Source: an uncultured Clostridia bacterium (GTDB lineage: Bacteria > Bacillota > Clostridia > Lachnospirales > CAG-274). Taken from it: a stretch of DNA of 48,737 nucleotides. The stretch is from the NCBI GenBank assembly GCA_947591605.1, contig CANQDF010000017.1, positions 1 through 48,737 of the forward strand, read 5' to 3'. The notes under the pieces were generated by a model. That model was not told where the DNA came from. It did no database searches and worked only from the letters and a program-made list of their open reading frames with translations. This document shows positions 15,864-23,859 of this stretch, one piece after another. The translations under genes were made by a program, and so were the position numbers. Each line of letters begins with the position of its first letter. The first letter of the stretch is position 1.

Positions 15864-17720
15864 ATGTCAAAATTTATAATGGAATGTCCGTCTTGTGGTC
15901 GGTATGTTGAGGCATCAAACTTTATATTTGCAAAAAATAAGATTGACTGTGTCTGTGGTTATACGATAGATGTAAAGGCGGACAAGCTTAAATCAGTAGA
16001 ATGTGTGCACTGTGGTAACACTGTCGTAATAGACCAATCCAAGGCGAACAAGGCTGTATGTCCTGTTTGTCATGAAAAGATAAACACGGCGGAAAGTCTT
16101 AACAGACTTGTTGAATTTTCCTGTCCATCCTGCAGTTGCCGCCTCATTGCGGACAGGTCTGCCTTACATTATATTTGCCCTCTTTGTGATACTGATATAG
16201 ATGTACAGGCGCAGCTTGCAAAGGAAAATGTTAAAAATCAAGGTCTTGCAAGTGTTATAAAATACGAAGGTGGCAATGATGTATTTGTATGGAAACACCC
16301 TATAGAGGATTTTAATTTGGGCTCTCAGCTTATTGTGCATGAGTCGCAGGAGGTTGTCTTTTTCCGTGATGGCAAGGCGTTGGATTTGTTCGAATCTGGA
16401 AGATACACCCTTCCAACACAAAACATGCCTGTTTTTGAGAAATTTTATAGACTGCCCTCAAATACGGACGAAACTTTCCACTCCGAGGTATATTTTATAA
16501 ATATGACCACGCAGATGGGCATAAAGTGGGGCACGGATACCAAGGTAAGGCTTTTTGATCCGTCCTCCGGGCTGCATATCGAGATAGGCGCCTGCGGAAA
16601 CTTTAACCTGCGTGTAAGCGACTCCCGAAAACTGGTCGTAAAGCTTGTCGGTACAGAGGGCGTTCTTAAGCAGTCCGATATGATAGGCGGCTACGGCACA
16701 AATGCAATGACGGGCAAATTTAAGGCGCTTGTCATGAACAAGGTAAAAGCCAACCTTGCAAGAACCATCAAGGAAGAAAATATAAATATACTGGAGATAG
16801 ATTCTTACCTGGATAAGCTTTCGGACAGCCTTAAGGATATAATAAATGAGGGTCTTGACGATTATGGCCTTTATATGCCCGAATTTTACATAACAACGGT
16901 GCTTACTCCCGATGACGACCCCAACTTTAAGCGGCTCAGGCAGCAGTTTGCCGACAAAACGCTTAAGGTGCGTGAGGAGGAGATACGCAAAGCCGAGGCA
17001 GAGGCTGCACAGAGCAGAAAAATGCTGGAGGCTCAGACGGAGGCACAGCTAAAGTTGGTCGGCGCCCAAGGCGAGGCAGAGGCGCTCAAGGTAAAGGCAC
17101 AGGCAGAGGCTGAGGCTTACAAGATGCAGGCATATGCGGAGGCTGAGGAGATGCGTGCAAAGGGCTACACCTACAGTCAGGAAACGGCAAGGCAGGTGGG
17201 CTTACAGGCTATGCAAAACGGTATAACGGGCGGAGGCTCGGGCGGCGGCATAGGCGATGTTGCGTCATTGGGTGTAACGTTGGGCGCAATGGGCGGTGTT
17301 ATAGGTCTTACAAAGGATGCGCTCAGCCCCATCATGGATAACTCAAAGGATATAGGAATGGGTATCGGCGGTGTTTTGTCGGGCAGCGGTGATGCGTGGG
17401 ATTGTTCCTGCGGAGCAAAAAACATAAACAGCAGATTTTGTCCGCAGTGCGGCGCCAAGAAGCCCGAACAAGATACATGGGATTGTACCTGCGGCGCAAA
17501 GGGCATAACAAGTAAATTCTGTCCCGAATGCGGCGCAAAAAAGCCCGAATCCGATACATGGGACTGTACCTGCGGCGCAAAGGGCATAACAAGCAAATTC
17601 TGCCCCGAATGCGGCGCAAAAAAGCCCGAATCCGATACATGGGACTGCTCCTGCGGTGCAAAGGGCATAACAAGCAAGTTCTGCCCGGAATGCGGTAAAA
17701 GGAGGGATAGCGATGAATAA
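15864..17720 (+). CDS. SPFH-domain protein with N- and C-terminal zinc ribbons (YdjI / virion-core-like)
   Basis: 618 residues, starting at 15864 because AGAGGTGAT lies 4 bases upstream; an ATG 72 bases earlier has no such site. Three or more CxxC ribbons occupy residues 1-115. An SPFH (band 7) domain of the YdjI type follows (about 125-365), then a charged coiled coil rich in A, E and K (about 370-450), a glycine-rich segment (about 460-520) that may lie on the membrane, and four tandem ribbons of the form WDCxCGAK...FCPxCG. SPFH proteins oligomerise on membranes as scaffolds; YdjI in Bacillus works with the PspA-like stress system. The gene starts 81 bases after the TIR gene and overlaps the next gene by 8 bases. 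Its first ~600 bases share the AT-rich composition of the preceding gene. Confidence 0.85.
   Translation: MSKFIMECPSCGRYVEASNFIFAKNKIDCVCGYTIDVKADKLKSVECVHCGNTVVIDQSKANKAVCPVCHEKINTAESLNRLVEFSCPSCSCRLIADRSALHYICPLCDTDIDVQAQLAKENVKNQGLASVIKYEGGNDVFVWKHPIEDFNLGSQLIVHESQEVVFFRDGKALDLFESGRYTLPTQNMPVFEKFYRLPSNTDETFHSEVYFINMTTQMGIKWGTDTKVRLFDPSSGLHIEIGACGNFNLRVSDSRKLVVKLVGTEGVLKQSDMIGGYGTNAMTGKFKALVMNKVKANLARTIKEENINILEIDSYLDKLSDSLKDIINEGLDDYGLYMPEFYITTVLTPDDDPNFKRLRQQFADKTLKVREEEIRKAEAEAAQSRKMLEAQTEAQLKLVGAQGEAEALKVKAQAEAEAYKMQAYAEAEEMRAKGYTYSQETARQVGLQAMQNGITGGGSGGGIGDVASLGVTLGAMGGVIGLTKDALSPIMDNSKDIGMGIGGVLSGSGDAWDCSCGAKNINSRFCPQCGAKKPEQDTWDCTCGAKGITSKFCPECGAKKPESDTWDCTCGAKGITSKFCPECGAKKPESDTWDCSCGAKGITSKFCPECGKRRDSDE
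17397..17700 (+). repeat. Four tandem 81-base repeats encoding zinc ribbons
   Basis: Tryptophan codons opening each unit are at 17397, 17478, 17559 and 17640, exactly 81 bases apart. Units 2 and 3 are nearly identical at DNA level and unit 1 is the most divergent. Each encodes a 27-residue ribbon with two CxC or CxxC pairs. Confidence 0.95.
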
Positions 17721-18411
17721 AAAATTCAAATCGCTTATAGCGGTATATGCGATAATTTTTGTGCTGTTCAATATCTTGTTTTTTGTTATACCTTTTACAA
17801 AGAGTACAGTCATATGGCTGATGTATGTATTTACCATTGTATCCGTTGTGCTTGGTTTTGGTATTACGGTGTTTGCCTTTAAAAATGACGAGGACCTGAG
17901 GTCAAAGGTTTATGGTTATCCTGTGTTTAGGGTAGGTATTATATATACCCTGCTTCAACTTGCAGTTTTTTTCATTCTGTGTATTATAAATTCTCTTGTT
18001 CATGTACCGATATGGATAGGCGCCGTGCTTGGCTCCATCCTGCTTGCCGTTGCCCTCATAGGCGTTATAATTACAGACAATGTGCGGGATATTGTTGAAG
18101 CAATAGACATAAAAACAGAGCAAAAAATAAAGACGATAACTCTATTTAAGCTTGATATAAGCAGCCTTGCGGGCAAATGTACCGACAGCGATACAAGAAA
18201 AAAGCTCCTAAAGCTCTCCGACGAGCTTAGGTACAGCGACCCGGTATCAAGCGATGAGCTTGCACAGGCAGAGCATAATATAAAAGCAGGCATAGAGGAG
18301 CTTGCCGTCATGCTTGAAAGCGGTGACAAAGCAAAAACCGAACAGAAGATAGAAAAAATAAGCACTATGCTTGCCGACAGAAACAGACGCTGCAAGGCAC
18401 TTAAAAAATAA
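17713..18411 (+). CDS. Four-helix membrane protein with cytoplasmic helical tail, partner of the SPFH protein
   Basis: 232 residues. Four hydrophobic segments (about 7-26, 31-55, 71-94, 99-121) are followed by a charged, mostly helical domain (about 122-232) predicted to be cytoplasmic. The ATG lies inside the end of the SPFH gene (8-base overlap) with AAAGGAGG upstream, so translation is probably coupled. No family was recognised. Coupling suggests it anchors or works with the SPFH scaffold. Base composition is like the rest of the chromosome. Confidence 0.8.
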   Translation: MNKKFKSLIAVYAIIFVLFNILFFVIPFTKSTVIWLMYVFTIVSVVLGFGITVFAFKNDEDLRSKVYGYPVFRVGIIYTLLQLAVFFILCIINSLVHVPIWIGAVLGSILLAVALIGVIITDNVRDIVEAIDIKTEQKIKTITLFKLDISSLAGKCTDSDTRKKLLKLSDELRYSDPVSSDELAQAEHNIKAGIEELAVMLESGDKAKTEQKIEKISTMLADRNRRCKALKK

Positions 18412-18420
18412 ACGGAAATA

Positions 18421-18455
18421 AAAAGCTCCGTAGGAAAAACCTATGGAGCTTTTTT
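18421..18455. terminator. Bidirectional terminator between the TIR operon and tRNA-Leu
   Basis: AAAAGCTCCGTAGG / CCTATGGAGCTTTTTT forms a hairpin with a short A loop and T runs in both directions. It ends the operon on the plus strand and the tRNA transcript on the minus strand. Confidence 0.85.
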
Positions 18456-18457
18456 AA

Positions 18458-18539
18458 TGCCGCCGGCCGGACTCGAACCGGCACGGATCTCTCCGCTTGA
18501 TTTTGAGTCAAGTGCGTCTGCCAATTCCGCCACGGCGGC
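18458..18539 (-). tRNA. tRNA-Leu (anticodon CAA)
   Basis: 82 bases. Acceptor arms GCCGCCG / CGGCGGC with discriminator A, class II long variable arm, anticodon loop CTCAAAA giving CAA, and T-loop GGTTCGAGTCC. The 3' CCA is not encoded. Confidence 0.96.
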
Positions 18540-18552
18540 AAGCAACAATATA

Positions 18553-18581
18553 ATTATATTGCAGCATTACGGTTTTGTCAA
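18553..18581 (-). promoter_or_regulatory. Promoter of tRNA-Leu(CAA)
   Basis: Minus strand TTGACA (18581-18576), 17 bases, TATAAT (18558-18553); both hexamers are perfect. It sits between the tRNA and the stop codon of the L,D-transpeptidase. Confidence 0.85.
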
Positions 18582-18588
18582 GCTAAAG

Positions 18589-19458
18589 TTATCCGTATAC
18601 CACAAGCTCTGCCGTTTTCTCGGCGGAGTTGCCTATACAGTCGCTTGCATAGTAGGTTATGGTGTAGGTGCCCGGTATTTTGGTGTCCACAGAATAGCTC
18701 ATGTCAAAATCTATTATGTTGTTTGCGCTGTCGTAGGCTGTAACATCCTCCCTTAAAAGCTTATCAAGCTCCTCCTTGGTTATGCTTTCAAAGGGGCTGA
18801 TATACTTTACGGGGGTATTTATCTTAATTTTGACATTTTCGTTTTTCCATGGGTTGTTCGGGTCGGGGTCTGTGGGATCCCAGTTTGGATAGGTAGTATT
18901 CTGCCCCAGCTTAATGGCATTGGGTCTGGGCAGAGGGTCTGTGCCGCTGTCCACTATGTTTACCTGTGTGCCTATTTTGCAGTTGTCATATATCCATTTG
19001 GCGTCCGCTGCGGTCAGCCTTACACAGCCTGCGGAGGCAGATGTGCCTAGGTTGTTGTATTCCTCGGTTTTAAGCGTGGATGGGTCAGCGGTTTTGTAGT
19101 AGACCGAGTGAAAAAGTATATCGCCATGTATCCGTGTTGCATACTGACCGTATACGTTGCCGAAAAGCGCACGCCACGCATATTTTTCCTTGGTTTTAAA
19201 GCTGCCCGCAGGCGTTGCGTTGTTCCTGCCGACGGAGCATATCATAGCCTTTACGGGTATATGCTCGCCCTTACTGTCCTTTTGGTACACCGTAACGCAG
19301 TTTGTGGCTTTGTTTACCGTTATGGAATATTCGTCGGTAAGGGTACCGCTGTATGTGCTTTGTATCTTTGGCTCGGGCGGCAGCTGTGTTATGTTGCCCG
19401 TGCCCGTGCCTGCAATTACCATAGTCAGCGCAGCAATAATTGCAGCAATTGCATTCAA
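18589..19458 (-). CDS. Secreted L,D-transpeptidase (YkuD domain)
   Basis: 289 residues. It starts at a TTG: AAGGAGG lies 7 bases upstream, inside the last codons of the preceding ArsC-like gene, and a nearby ATG is in another frame. An N-terminal hydrophobic segment (about 2-20) acts as signal or anchor. The YkuD catalytic domain (about 43-180) has H111, H117 and the nucleophile C145 in SAGCVRL. The C-terminal part (about 215-289) looks like an Ig-like/DUF5011-type cell-surface domain (GTYTITYYASD). It cross-links peptidoglycan 3-3 or attaches wall proteins. Co-transcription with the ArsC-like gene is evident from the 2-base gap. Confidence 0.88.
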   Translation of the reverse strand: MNAIAAIIAALTMVIAGTGTGNITQLPPEPKIQSTYSGTLTDEYSITVNKATNCVTVYQKDSKGEHIPVKAMICSVGRNNATPAGSFKTKEKYAWRALFGNVYGQYATRIHGDILFHSVYYKTADPSTLKTEEYNNLGTSASAGCVRLTAADAKWIYDNCKIGTQVNIVDSGTDPLPRPNAIKLGQNTTYPNWDPTDPDPNNPWKNENVKIKINTPVKYISPFESITKEELDKLLREDVTAYDSANNIIDFDMSYSVDTKIPGTYTITYYASDCIGNSAEKTAELVVYG

Positions 19459-19460
19459 AT

Positions 19461-19823
19461 TTATTCCTCCTTAAGCTTTTCCGACCATTCGGCTTCCTTA
19501 AAGCCGACAAGCACAAAATCATTGCCTATAAGCAGAGGCCTTTTTACAAGCATACCGTTTTGCGAGAGGAGTGCAAGCTGTTCGTCCTCCGTCATATCGG
19601 GCAGCTTGTCCTTGAGCTTTAGCTCCTTATATACGTTGCCCGAGGTGTTAAAAAGCTTTTTTATAGGCAGAGAGCCTTTTTCCAGCCATGCCTTAAGCTC
19701 CGCTGCTGTGGGGTTGTCCTCTACTATGTGCCTTTGGGTAAATTCAATATTGTTTTCGGTTAAAAAGCTCTTTGCTTTTTTGCAGGTAGAGCATTTTGGG
19801 TATTCAATAAAAAGATAACTCAT
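19461..19823 (-). CDS. ArsC/Spx-family thioredoxin-fold protein
   Basis: 120 residues. The N-terminal YPKCSTCKKA has the C11-xx-C14 pair of the ArsC/YffB/Spx family, and RPLLIG (about 94-99) holds the conserved cis-proline-type loop. It could be an arsenate-reductase-like thiol enzyme or a redox regulator such as MgsR/Spx; sequence alone does not decide. No ars genes are nearby. AAAGGAG precedes the ATG. First gene of a two-gene unit with the L,D-transpeptidase. Confidence 0.85.
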   Translation of the reverse strand: MSYLFIEYPKCSTCKKAKSFLTENNIEFTQRHIVEDNPTAAELKAWLEKGSLPIKKLFNTSGNVYKELKLKDKLPDMTEDEQLALLSQNGMLVKRPLLIGNDFVLVGFKEAEWSEKLKEE

Positions 19824-19909
19824 TTTAAAACTCCTTTACAAATAATCAATAATAGTATATCATAAAAATTGATAAATTCAATAGCTTTTTATAAGGAGGT
19901 GTCGATTTT

Positions 19910-20461
19910 ATGAAGCTTATGTTTGTTTCCGATATACACGGCTCGGCATATTACTGCCGCAGGGTAAGGGATATTTGGCAGGAGGAAATGCCGCAAAGGC
20001 TTGTATTGCTCGGAGATCTGCTCTATCACGGCCCCAGGAACGATCTGCCAAAGGAATATGCTCCAAAGGAATGTATTGATATTTTAAACGGTTTAAAGTC
20101 CGAAATAATTGCCGTAAGGGGCAACTGCGAGGCTGAGGTGGATCAGATGGTGCTGCAGTTTGACTGCCTTGCGGATCATATACTTATGTATCTTGAGGAC
20201 AGGGAGATTTTTATCACTCACGGACATATCTATTCAAGCAGCAATCCGCCTCATTTAAAGCAGGGCAGCATACTTATACACGGGCATACGCATATACCTG
20301 CCATGCAGGATATGGGCGGTTTTTATTATATTAATCCCGGCTCGGTTTCGATACCCAAAAATAACAGCAGTCATAATTATATGATATACGAGGACGGAAC
20401 GTTTACAATAAAGGATATTGACGGCAGAGAGCTTATGTCATACGGTATAGTCGATAAGTAA
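19910..20461 (+). CDS. yfcE: YfcE-type metallophosphodiesterase
   Basis: 183 residues of the calcineurin-like phosphoesterase fold. All metal-binding motifs are visible in order: D8-x-H10 (SDIHG), GD in LLGDLLYHG, GN in VRGNCE, H in THGH, and GHTH in HGHTHIP. The closing INPGSVSIPKN matches YfcE/MJ0936. It hydrolyses phosphodiesters with Mn2+ in vitro; the natural substrate is unknown. AAGGAGG upstream supports the start. Divergent from the ArsC-like gene. Confidence 0.9.
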   Translation: MKLMFVSDIHGSAYYCRRVRDIWQEEMPQRLVLLGDLLYHGPRNDLPKEYAPKECIDILNGLKSEIIAVRGNCEAEVDQMVLQFDCLADHILMYLEDREIFITHGHIYSSSNPPHLKQGSILIHGHTHIPAMQDMGGFYYINPGSVSIPKNNSSHNYMIYEDGTFTIKDIDGRELMSYGIVDK

Positions 20462-20511
20462 ATATGTGCGGTCATTTGGTCATAAAACAAAAACTGCCTT
20501 TGTGTAAAAGA

Positions 20512-20540
20512 TTGACAAAAATTGCGTAAAGTATTATACT
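20512..20540 (+). promoter_or_regulatory. Sigma-A promoter of rex
   Basis: TTGACA (20512-20517), 17 bases, TATACT (20535-20540), about 60 bases before the rex start. A clear Rex operator palindrome was not found here. Confidence 0.75.
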
Positions 20541-20603
20541 TATTGTATATAGTATATTTAAGATTTGATTTATTGCATCTTTTATAAGGAAATAGGTGAC
20601 AGT

Positions 20604-21251
20604 ATGGATAATGAAAAAAAAATATCATCTGCCGTTATAAAAAGGCTGCCGAGGTATTACAGGTATCTGGGTGATTTGCTGGAAAACGGCATTACACGCA
20701 TATCCTCGGGGGATCTCAGCAGACGTATGAACGTTACCGCCTCACAGATAAGGCAGGATCTCAACAAATTCGGCTGCTTTGGTCAGCAGGGCTACGGCTA
20801 TAATGTAGAGCTGCTCTATGAGGAGATAAAAAAGATACTCGGCCTTGACAAGATATATAACATTGTTATAATAGGCGGCGGCAATCTTGGGCAGGCTCTG
20901 CTCAATTACAACAACTTCGGCAGGAGAGGCTTCAGGTTTACCGCTGTTTTTGACCGCAACCCAAAGCTGATAGGTCTTAATATAAGGGGTATAGAGATAA
21001 GGGACGTATCCACGCTTGACAGCTTCCTTAAAAGCAACAGGGTGGATATTGCGGTGCTTGCCCTGCCAAAGGACAACGCAAAGCAGGTAGTGCCCGTGCT
21101 TGTGGAAAACGGCGTAAAGGGCTTGTGGAACTTTTCACACGTTGACCTTGATGTACCCGACAATGTGGTGGTGGAAAATGTCCACCTTACAGACAGCCTT
21201 ATGCAGATTTCCTATGCGATAAGCGACAAGGTACAGGATGCTGAGCAATAA
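20604..21251 (+). CDS. rex: Redox-sensing transcriptional repressor Rex
   Basis: 215 residues from the ATG at 20604, chosen because AGGTGAC lies 5 bases upstream; the longer in-frame ATG at 20565 has no site. The N-terminal winged helix (about 1-75) contains RRMNVTASQIRQDLNKFG. The Rossmann domain follows, with GGGNLGQAL (about 91-99) binding NAD(H), and a C-terminal swapped helix. Rex senses the NADH/NAD+ ratio and represses fermentation and respiration genes. It stands alone here. Confidence 0.95.
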   Translation: MDNEKKISSAVIKRLPRYYRYLGDLLENGITRISSGDLSRRMNVTASQIRQDLNKFGCFGQQGYGYNVELLYEEIKKILGLDKIYNIVIIGGGNLGQALLNYNNFGRRGFRFTAVFDRNPKLIGLNIRGIEIRDVSTLDSFLKSNRVDIAVLALPKDNAKQVVPVLVENGVKGLWNFSHVDLDVPDNVVVENVHLTDSLMQISYAISDKVQDAEQ

Positions 21252-21299
21252 AGGCTTTTGATTTTAAAACGGTATGACTGACAATCAAGATAAATTATA

Positions 21300-21338
21300 C
21301 AGGCGGCGCAGGCGAAAGCTTACGCCGCTTTTTTTGTA
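21300..21338 (+). terminator. Terminator of rex
   Basis: GGCGGCG and CGCCGC arms around a short loop (about 21302-21328), followed by seven T. Confidence 0.75.
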
Positions 21339-21415
21339 AATAAGGTTAAAAACAATAAGTAATATGTTTCTTAAACAATATAAACGGAAAATAATTTAAA
21401 ATTTATAATGGGGTA

Positions 21416-21444
21416 TTGTATTTTTGATAAGGATGATATATAAT
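21416..21444 (+). promoter_or_regulatory. Promoter of the RCC1-like gene
   Basis: TTGTAT (21416-21421), 17 bases, TATAAT (21439-21444). It predicts a leader of about 160 bases. Confidence 0.55.
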
Positions 21445-21450
21445 TATTTA

Positions 21451-21609
21451 CAGGTATAAGAACGCTAAAAATGTTTTTAAGCTGATATTATCCTAACATG
21501 ACGGATAATATTTTAAAGCGGTATGAGAGAGCTATTTTGTTTTTATTAGGATGGATCGGCTTCATACCATGTGAAAAATAAATACTCTATATAAAGGAGG
21601 CTGAAACTT
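21451..21609 (+). other. Structured 5' leader of the RCC1-like gene
   Basis: Contains a perfect 9-base stem ATATTATCC / GGATAATAT (21485-21493, 21503-21511) and a 7-base GGTATGA / TCATACC pair (21520-21526, 21562-21568). No known riboswitch class was recognised. Confidence 0.4.
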
Positions 21610-22950
21610 ATGATTAAAAAAATTATTATTGCGGTGTGTATGTGTATTATAAGTGCTAAAACTGTATGTGCTGAACCTACAGTAGAATACGGTTACGAAA
21701 AAAGCCTTGTTGTGACAGATAATAATGAGCTTTTTATCTCAGGTAGTTATGGTAATAAACAATATATCTACTTTACAAAAATAGCCGATAATGTTATTAG
21801 CGCTATAGAGGATACAGTATCTCGAGAAAGTTATGTATACATTTTGAAAAAGGACTTTGCCTTGTATTTATTAGAGCCGAACGGAGAAACTAAAATAGCC
21901 GAACAGGTAGACAAAGTGGTAGACGGAGATGGAAATGTATTTTTTATAAAAAAAGATAAAAGCCTTTGGGGATTTGGAAGAAATCAATATGGCATTTTAG
22001 GTGACGGAATGGGTATAGAAAGGACAGATCCTATTAAAATTATGGATAATGTAAGATGTGTATACGGTTTCGAAAACAAAGCATTTGCAATTACATATGA
22101 TAATGAGCTGTATGCATGGGGTGATAACACAAATAGTAATATAACCTCTCATAATTATAATAAGTTATCAAAGCCTGTTAAGATTATGGATGATGTAGTT
22201 GATATCAAAGGTGGTACAGTAGACCTAGACAGAGAATTTTACCTTGTATTGAATTCTGCCGGAGAACTTTATTTATGGGGTGTCAGCAAGGCTAACAGAC
22301 TTGGGGAACATATGGATTCTATAATGTTTGAGGAACCTCCCCTGATGATAACGGATAATGTGAAGGCTTTTGATGCCTGTTCGTCGATAGGTTTGATACT
22401 GAAAAATGATGATTCATTGTGGGCTATAGCCGAAAAAGAAACCGAATATACACAAACAGCACACATGATAAACGGGAGCTTGGAACCTGTACAAATTGAA
22501 AGTGACGTAAAAGAAATGTTTATATCTATGGATGGTTTTTCTTTAATTTTAAAAAATGACGGAGAATTGATAAGATATTATACGTTCACAGATGATGACA
22601 GAAACCATGAATATTATTTAAAGGATAGCCCTATACATAACAATGTAACAGACATTTTCAATGATGATACTCCTCCCAACCAAGGTTATGCTTATGTTTT
22701 GTGCGATGATAACTCAGTTTGGGCAATGGGAGGCTATGCAAGCGAATTAGGTATAGGCATATCAGGTTTTGATTGCATATATGCGCCTGTAAGATCCAAA
22801 TTTTTGAGCGAATTATACGGATATGATGAAACAGCAGAAAGTACGGAATATGAACATGCTGAAACAAACAATAACTTAATTTTTACAAATCTGTCGGTTT
22901 TAATATTTTTTGGTGTTATATATACAATAATACTTGCCAAGAATCATTGA
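21610..22950 (+). CDS. Secreted RCC1-like beta-propeller protein with C-terminal membrane anchor
   Basis: 446 residues. Signal peptide at about 1-21 (ending VCA). Repeated units carry RCC1-type motifs (LWGFGRNQYGILGDG, LYAWGDNTNS, LYLWGVSKANRLG, VWAMGGYASELGIG), giving a seven-bladed propeller-like fold. A hydrophobic helix at about 422-442 ends in a short basic tail, so the propeller is held outside the cell. Codon use is clearly more AT-rich than neighbouring genes, suggesting recent acquisition. AAGGAGG supports the start. Bacterial RCC1-like proteins are poorly understood; adhesion or ligand binding is a guess. Confidence 0.85.
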   Translation: MIKKIIIAVCMCIISAKTVCAEPTVEYGYEKSLVVTDNNELFISGSYGNKQYIYFTKIADNVISAIEDTVSRESYVYILKKDFALYLLEPNGETKIAEQVDKVVDGDGNVFFIKKDKSLWGFGRNQYGILGDGMGIERTDPIKIMDNVRCVYGFENKAFAITYDNELYAWGDNTNSNITSHNYNKLSKPVKIMDDVVDIKGGTVDLDREFYLVLNSAGELYLWGVSKANRLGEHMDSIMFEEPPLMITDNVKAFDACSSIGLILKNDDSLWAIAEKETEYTQTAHMINGSLEPVQIESDVKEMFISMDGFSLILKNDGELIRYYTFTDDDRNHEYYLKDSPIHNNVTDIFNDDTPPNQGYAYVLCDDNSVWAMGGYASELGIGISGFDCIYAPVRSKFLSELYGYDETAESTEYEHAETNNNLIFTNLSVLIFFGVIYTIILAKNH

Positions 22951-23045
22951 CATGTATCAACATAAGTCTGTGCTGCTTATGGCATACTTAATATTTACTT
23001 ATAAATTAAATTTATTGTTACAGACGCATAGTTTACCCGTTACGC

Positions 23046-23085
23046 AAAAATTTGGTGCAGCTCGTTATGACCGCACCAAATTTTA
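23046..23085. terminator. Bidirectional terminator
   Basis: AAATTTGGTGC / GCACCAAATTT arms (about 23048-23058 with 23073-23083) with A and T flanks. It lies between the convergent RCC1-like gene and the amino-acid ABC operon. Confidence 0.75.
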
Positions 23086-23104
23086 AAGTATGTATGACCG
23101 CCCA

Positions 23105-23848
23105 TTACAGTACCTTTTTGAGGAACGCCTCTATCCTTGCATTACCGGATCTGTCCAGCACTTCCTCCGGTGTGCCGAATGCAAGTACATAGCCGCCGTC
23201 CATAAACATTATTTTATTGGCTGCCTCATGCGCAAAGCCTATTTCGTGAGTGACTATAAGCATAGTCATTTTTTCCTTTGAGAGGTCTTTTATAACGTTG
23301 AGCACCTCGCCCGTAAGCTCGGGATCCAGTGCGGAGGTAGGCTCGTCAAAGAGCAGTATATCGGGTTTGCGCATAAGCGCTCTTGCGATCGCTACCCTTT
23401 GCTTTTGTCCGCCGGAAAGATTGCCGGGCATCTCGTGCAGCTTTTCCTCCAGCCCAACCTTGCGCAGGGTGTCGAGTGCCTCTTTTTTAAGCTGTGCTTT
23501 GTCTGCCTGCTTGTTGCAAAGGGGTGCAAGCATAAGGTTTTTTTCTATATCCATATGGGGGAAAAGGTTAAAATGCTGAAAAACCATACCCATTTTTTTC
23601 AAGGTTTCCCGTCTTTGCTTGGCAGGCTGATATTTTCCGTCCTTGCAGAGATAATTGTCCTCTATAATAATATCTCCGCCGTCTACGGTTTCAAGGTCTA
23701 TAAGGCTGCGCAGAAATGTGCTTTTGCCGGAGCCCGAGGGTCCCAATATGGCTATTACATCGCCTTGCTCGACCGTAAGGGAAATATCCTTTAACACTTC
23801 AAGCTGTCCAAAGCTCTTTTTTAAATTGTTTATTTGCATTAAGCTCAT
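23105..23848 (-). CDS. Polar amino-acid ABC transporter, ATP-binding subunit
   Basis: 247 residues, GlnQ/ArtP type. Walker A GPSGSGKST (about 36-44), Q-loop VFQHFNLFPHM, signature LSGGQKQR, Walker B ILLFDEPTSALDPE and the H-switch VTHE are all intact. It powers uptake together with the permease (11 bases upstream) and binding protein. The start has AAGGAGGG. Substrate specificity (glutamine, cystine, arginine and so on) cannot be read from the ATPase. Confidence 0.95.
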   Translation of the reverse strand: MSLMQINNLKKSFGQLEVLKDISLTVEQGDVIAILGPSGSGKSTFLRSLIDLETVDGGDIIIEDNYLCKDGKYQPAKQRRETLKKMGMVFQHFNLFPHMDIEKNLMLAPLCNKQADKAQLKKEALDTLRKVGLEEKLHEMPGNLSGGQKQRVAIARALMRKPDILLFDEPTSALDPELTGEVLNVIKDLSKEKMTMLIVTHEIGFAHEAANKIMFMDGGYVLAFGTPEEVLDRSGNARIEAFLKKVL

Positions 23849-23859
23849 ATTATCCCTCC

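Noticed and set aside
17397..17700. CRISPR-like array of regularly spaced repeats
   Set aside because: The 81-base units are contiguous and in frame with the SPFH gene, encoding zinc ribbons; there are no spacers.
13299..18411. Assigning the TIR operon to Thoeris
   Set aside because: No ThsA-like SIR2/SLOG protein is present, and the TIR protein has a different layout (zinc ribbon, helical repeats, membrane helix).
20461..20603. Rex operator for autoregulation
   Set aside because: No TTGTTAA-type palindrome with proper spacing was seen near the promoter.
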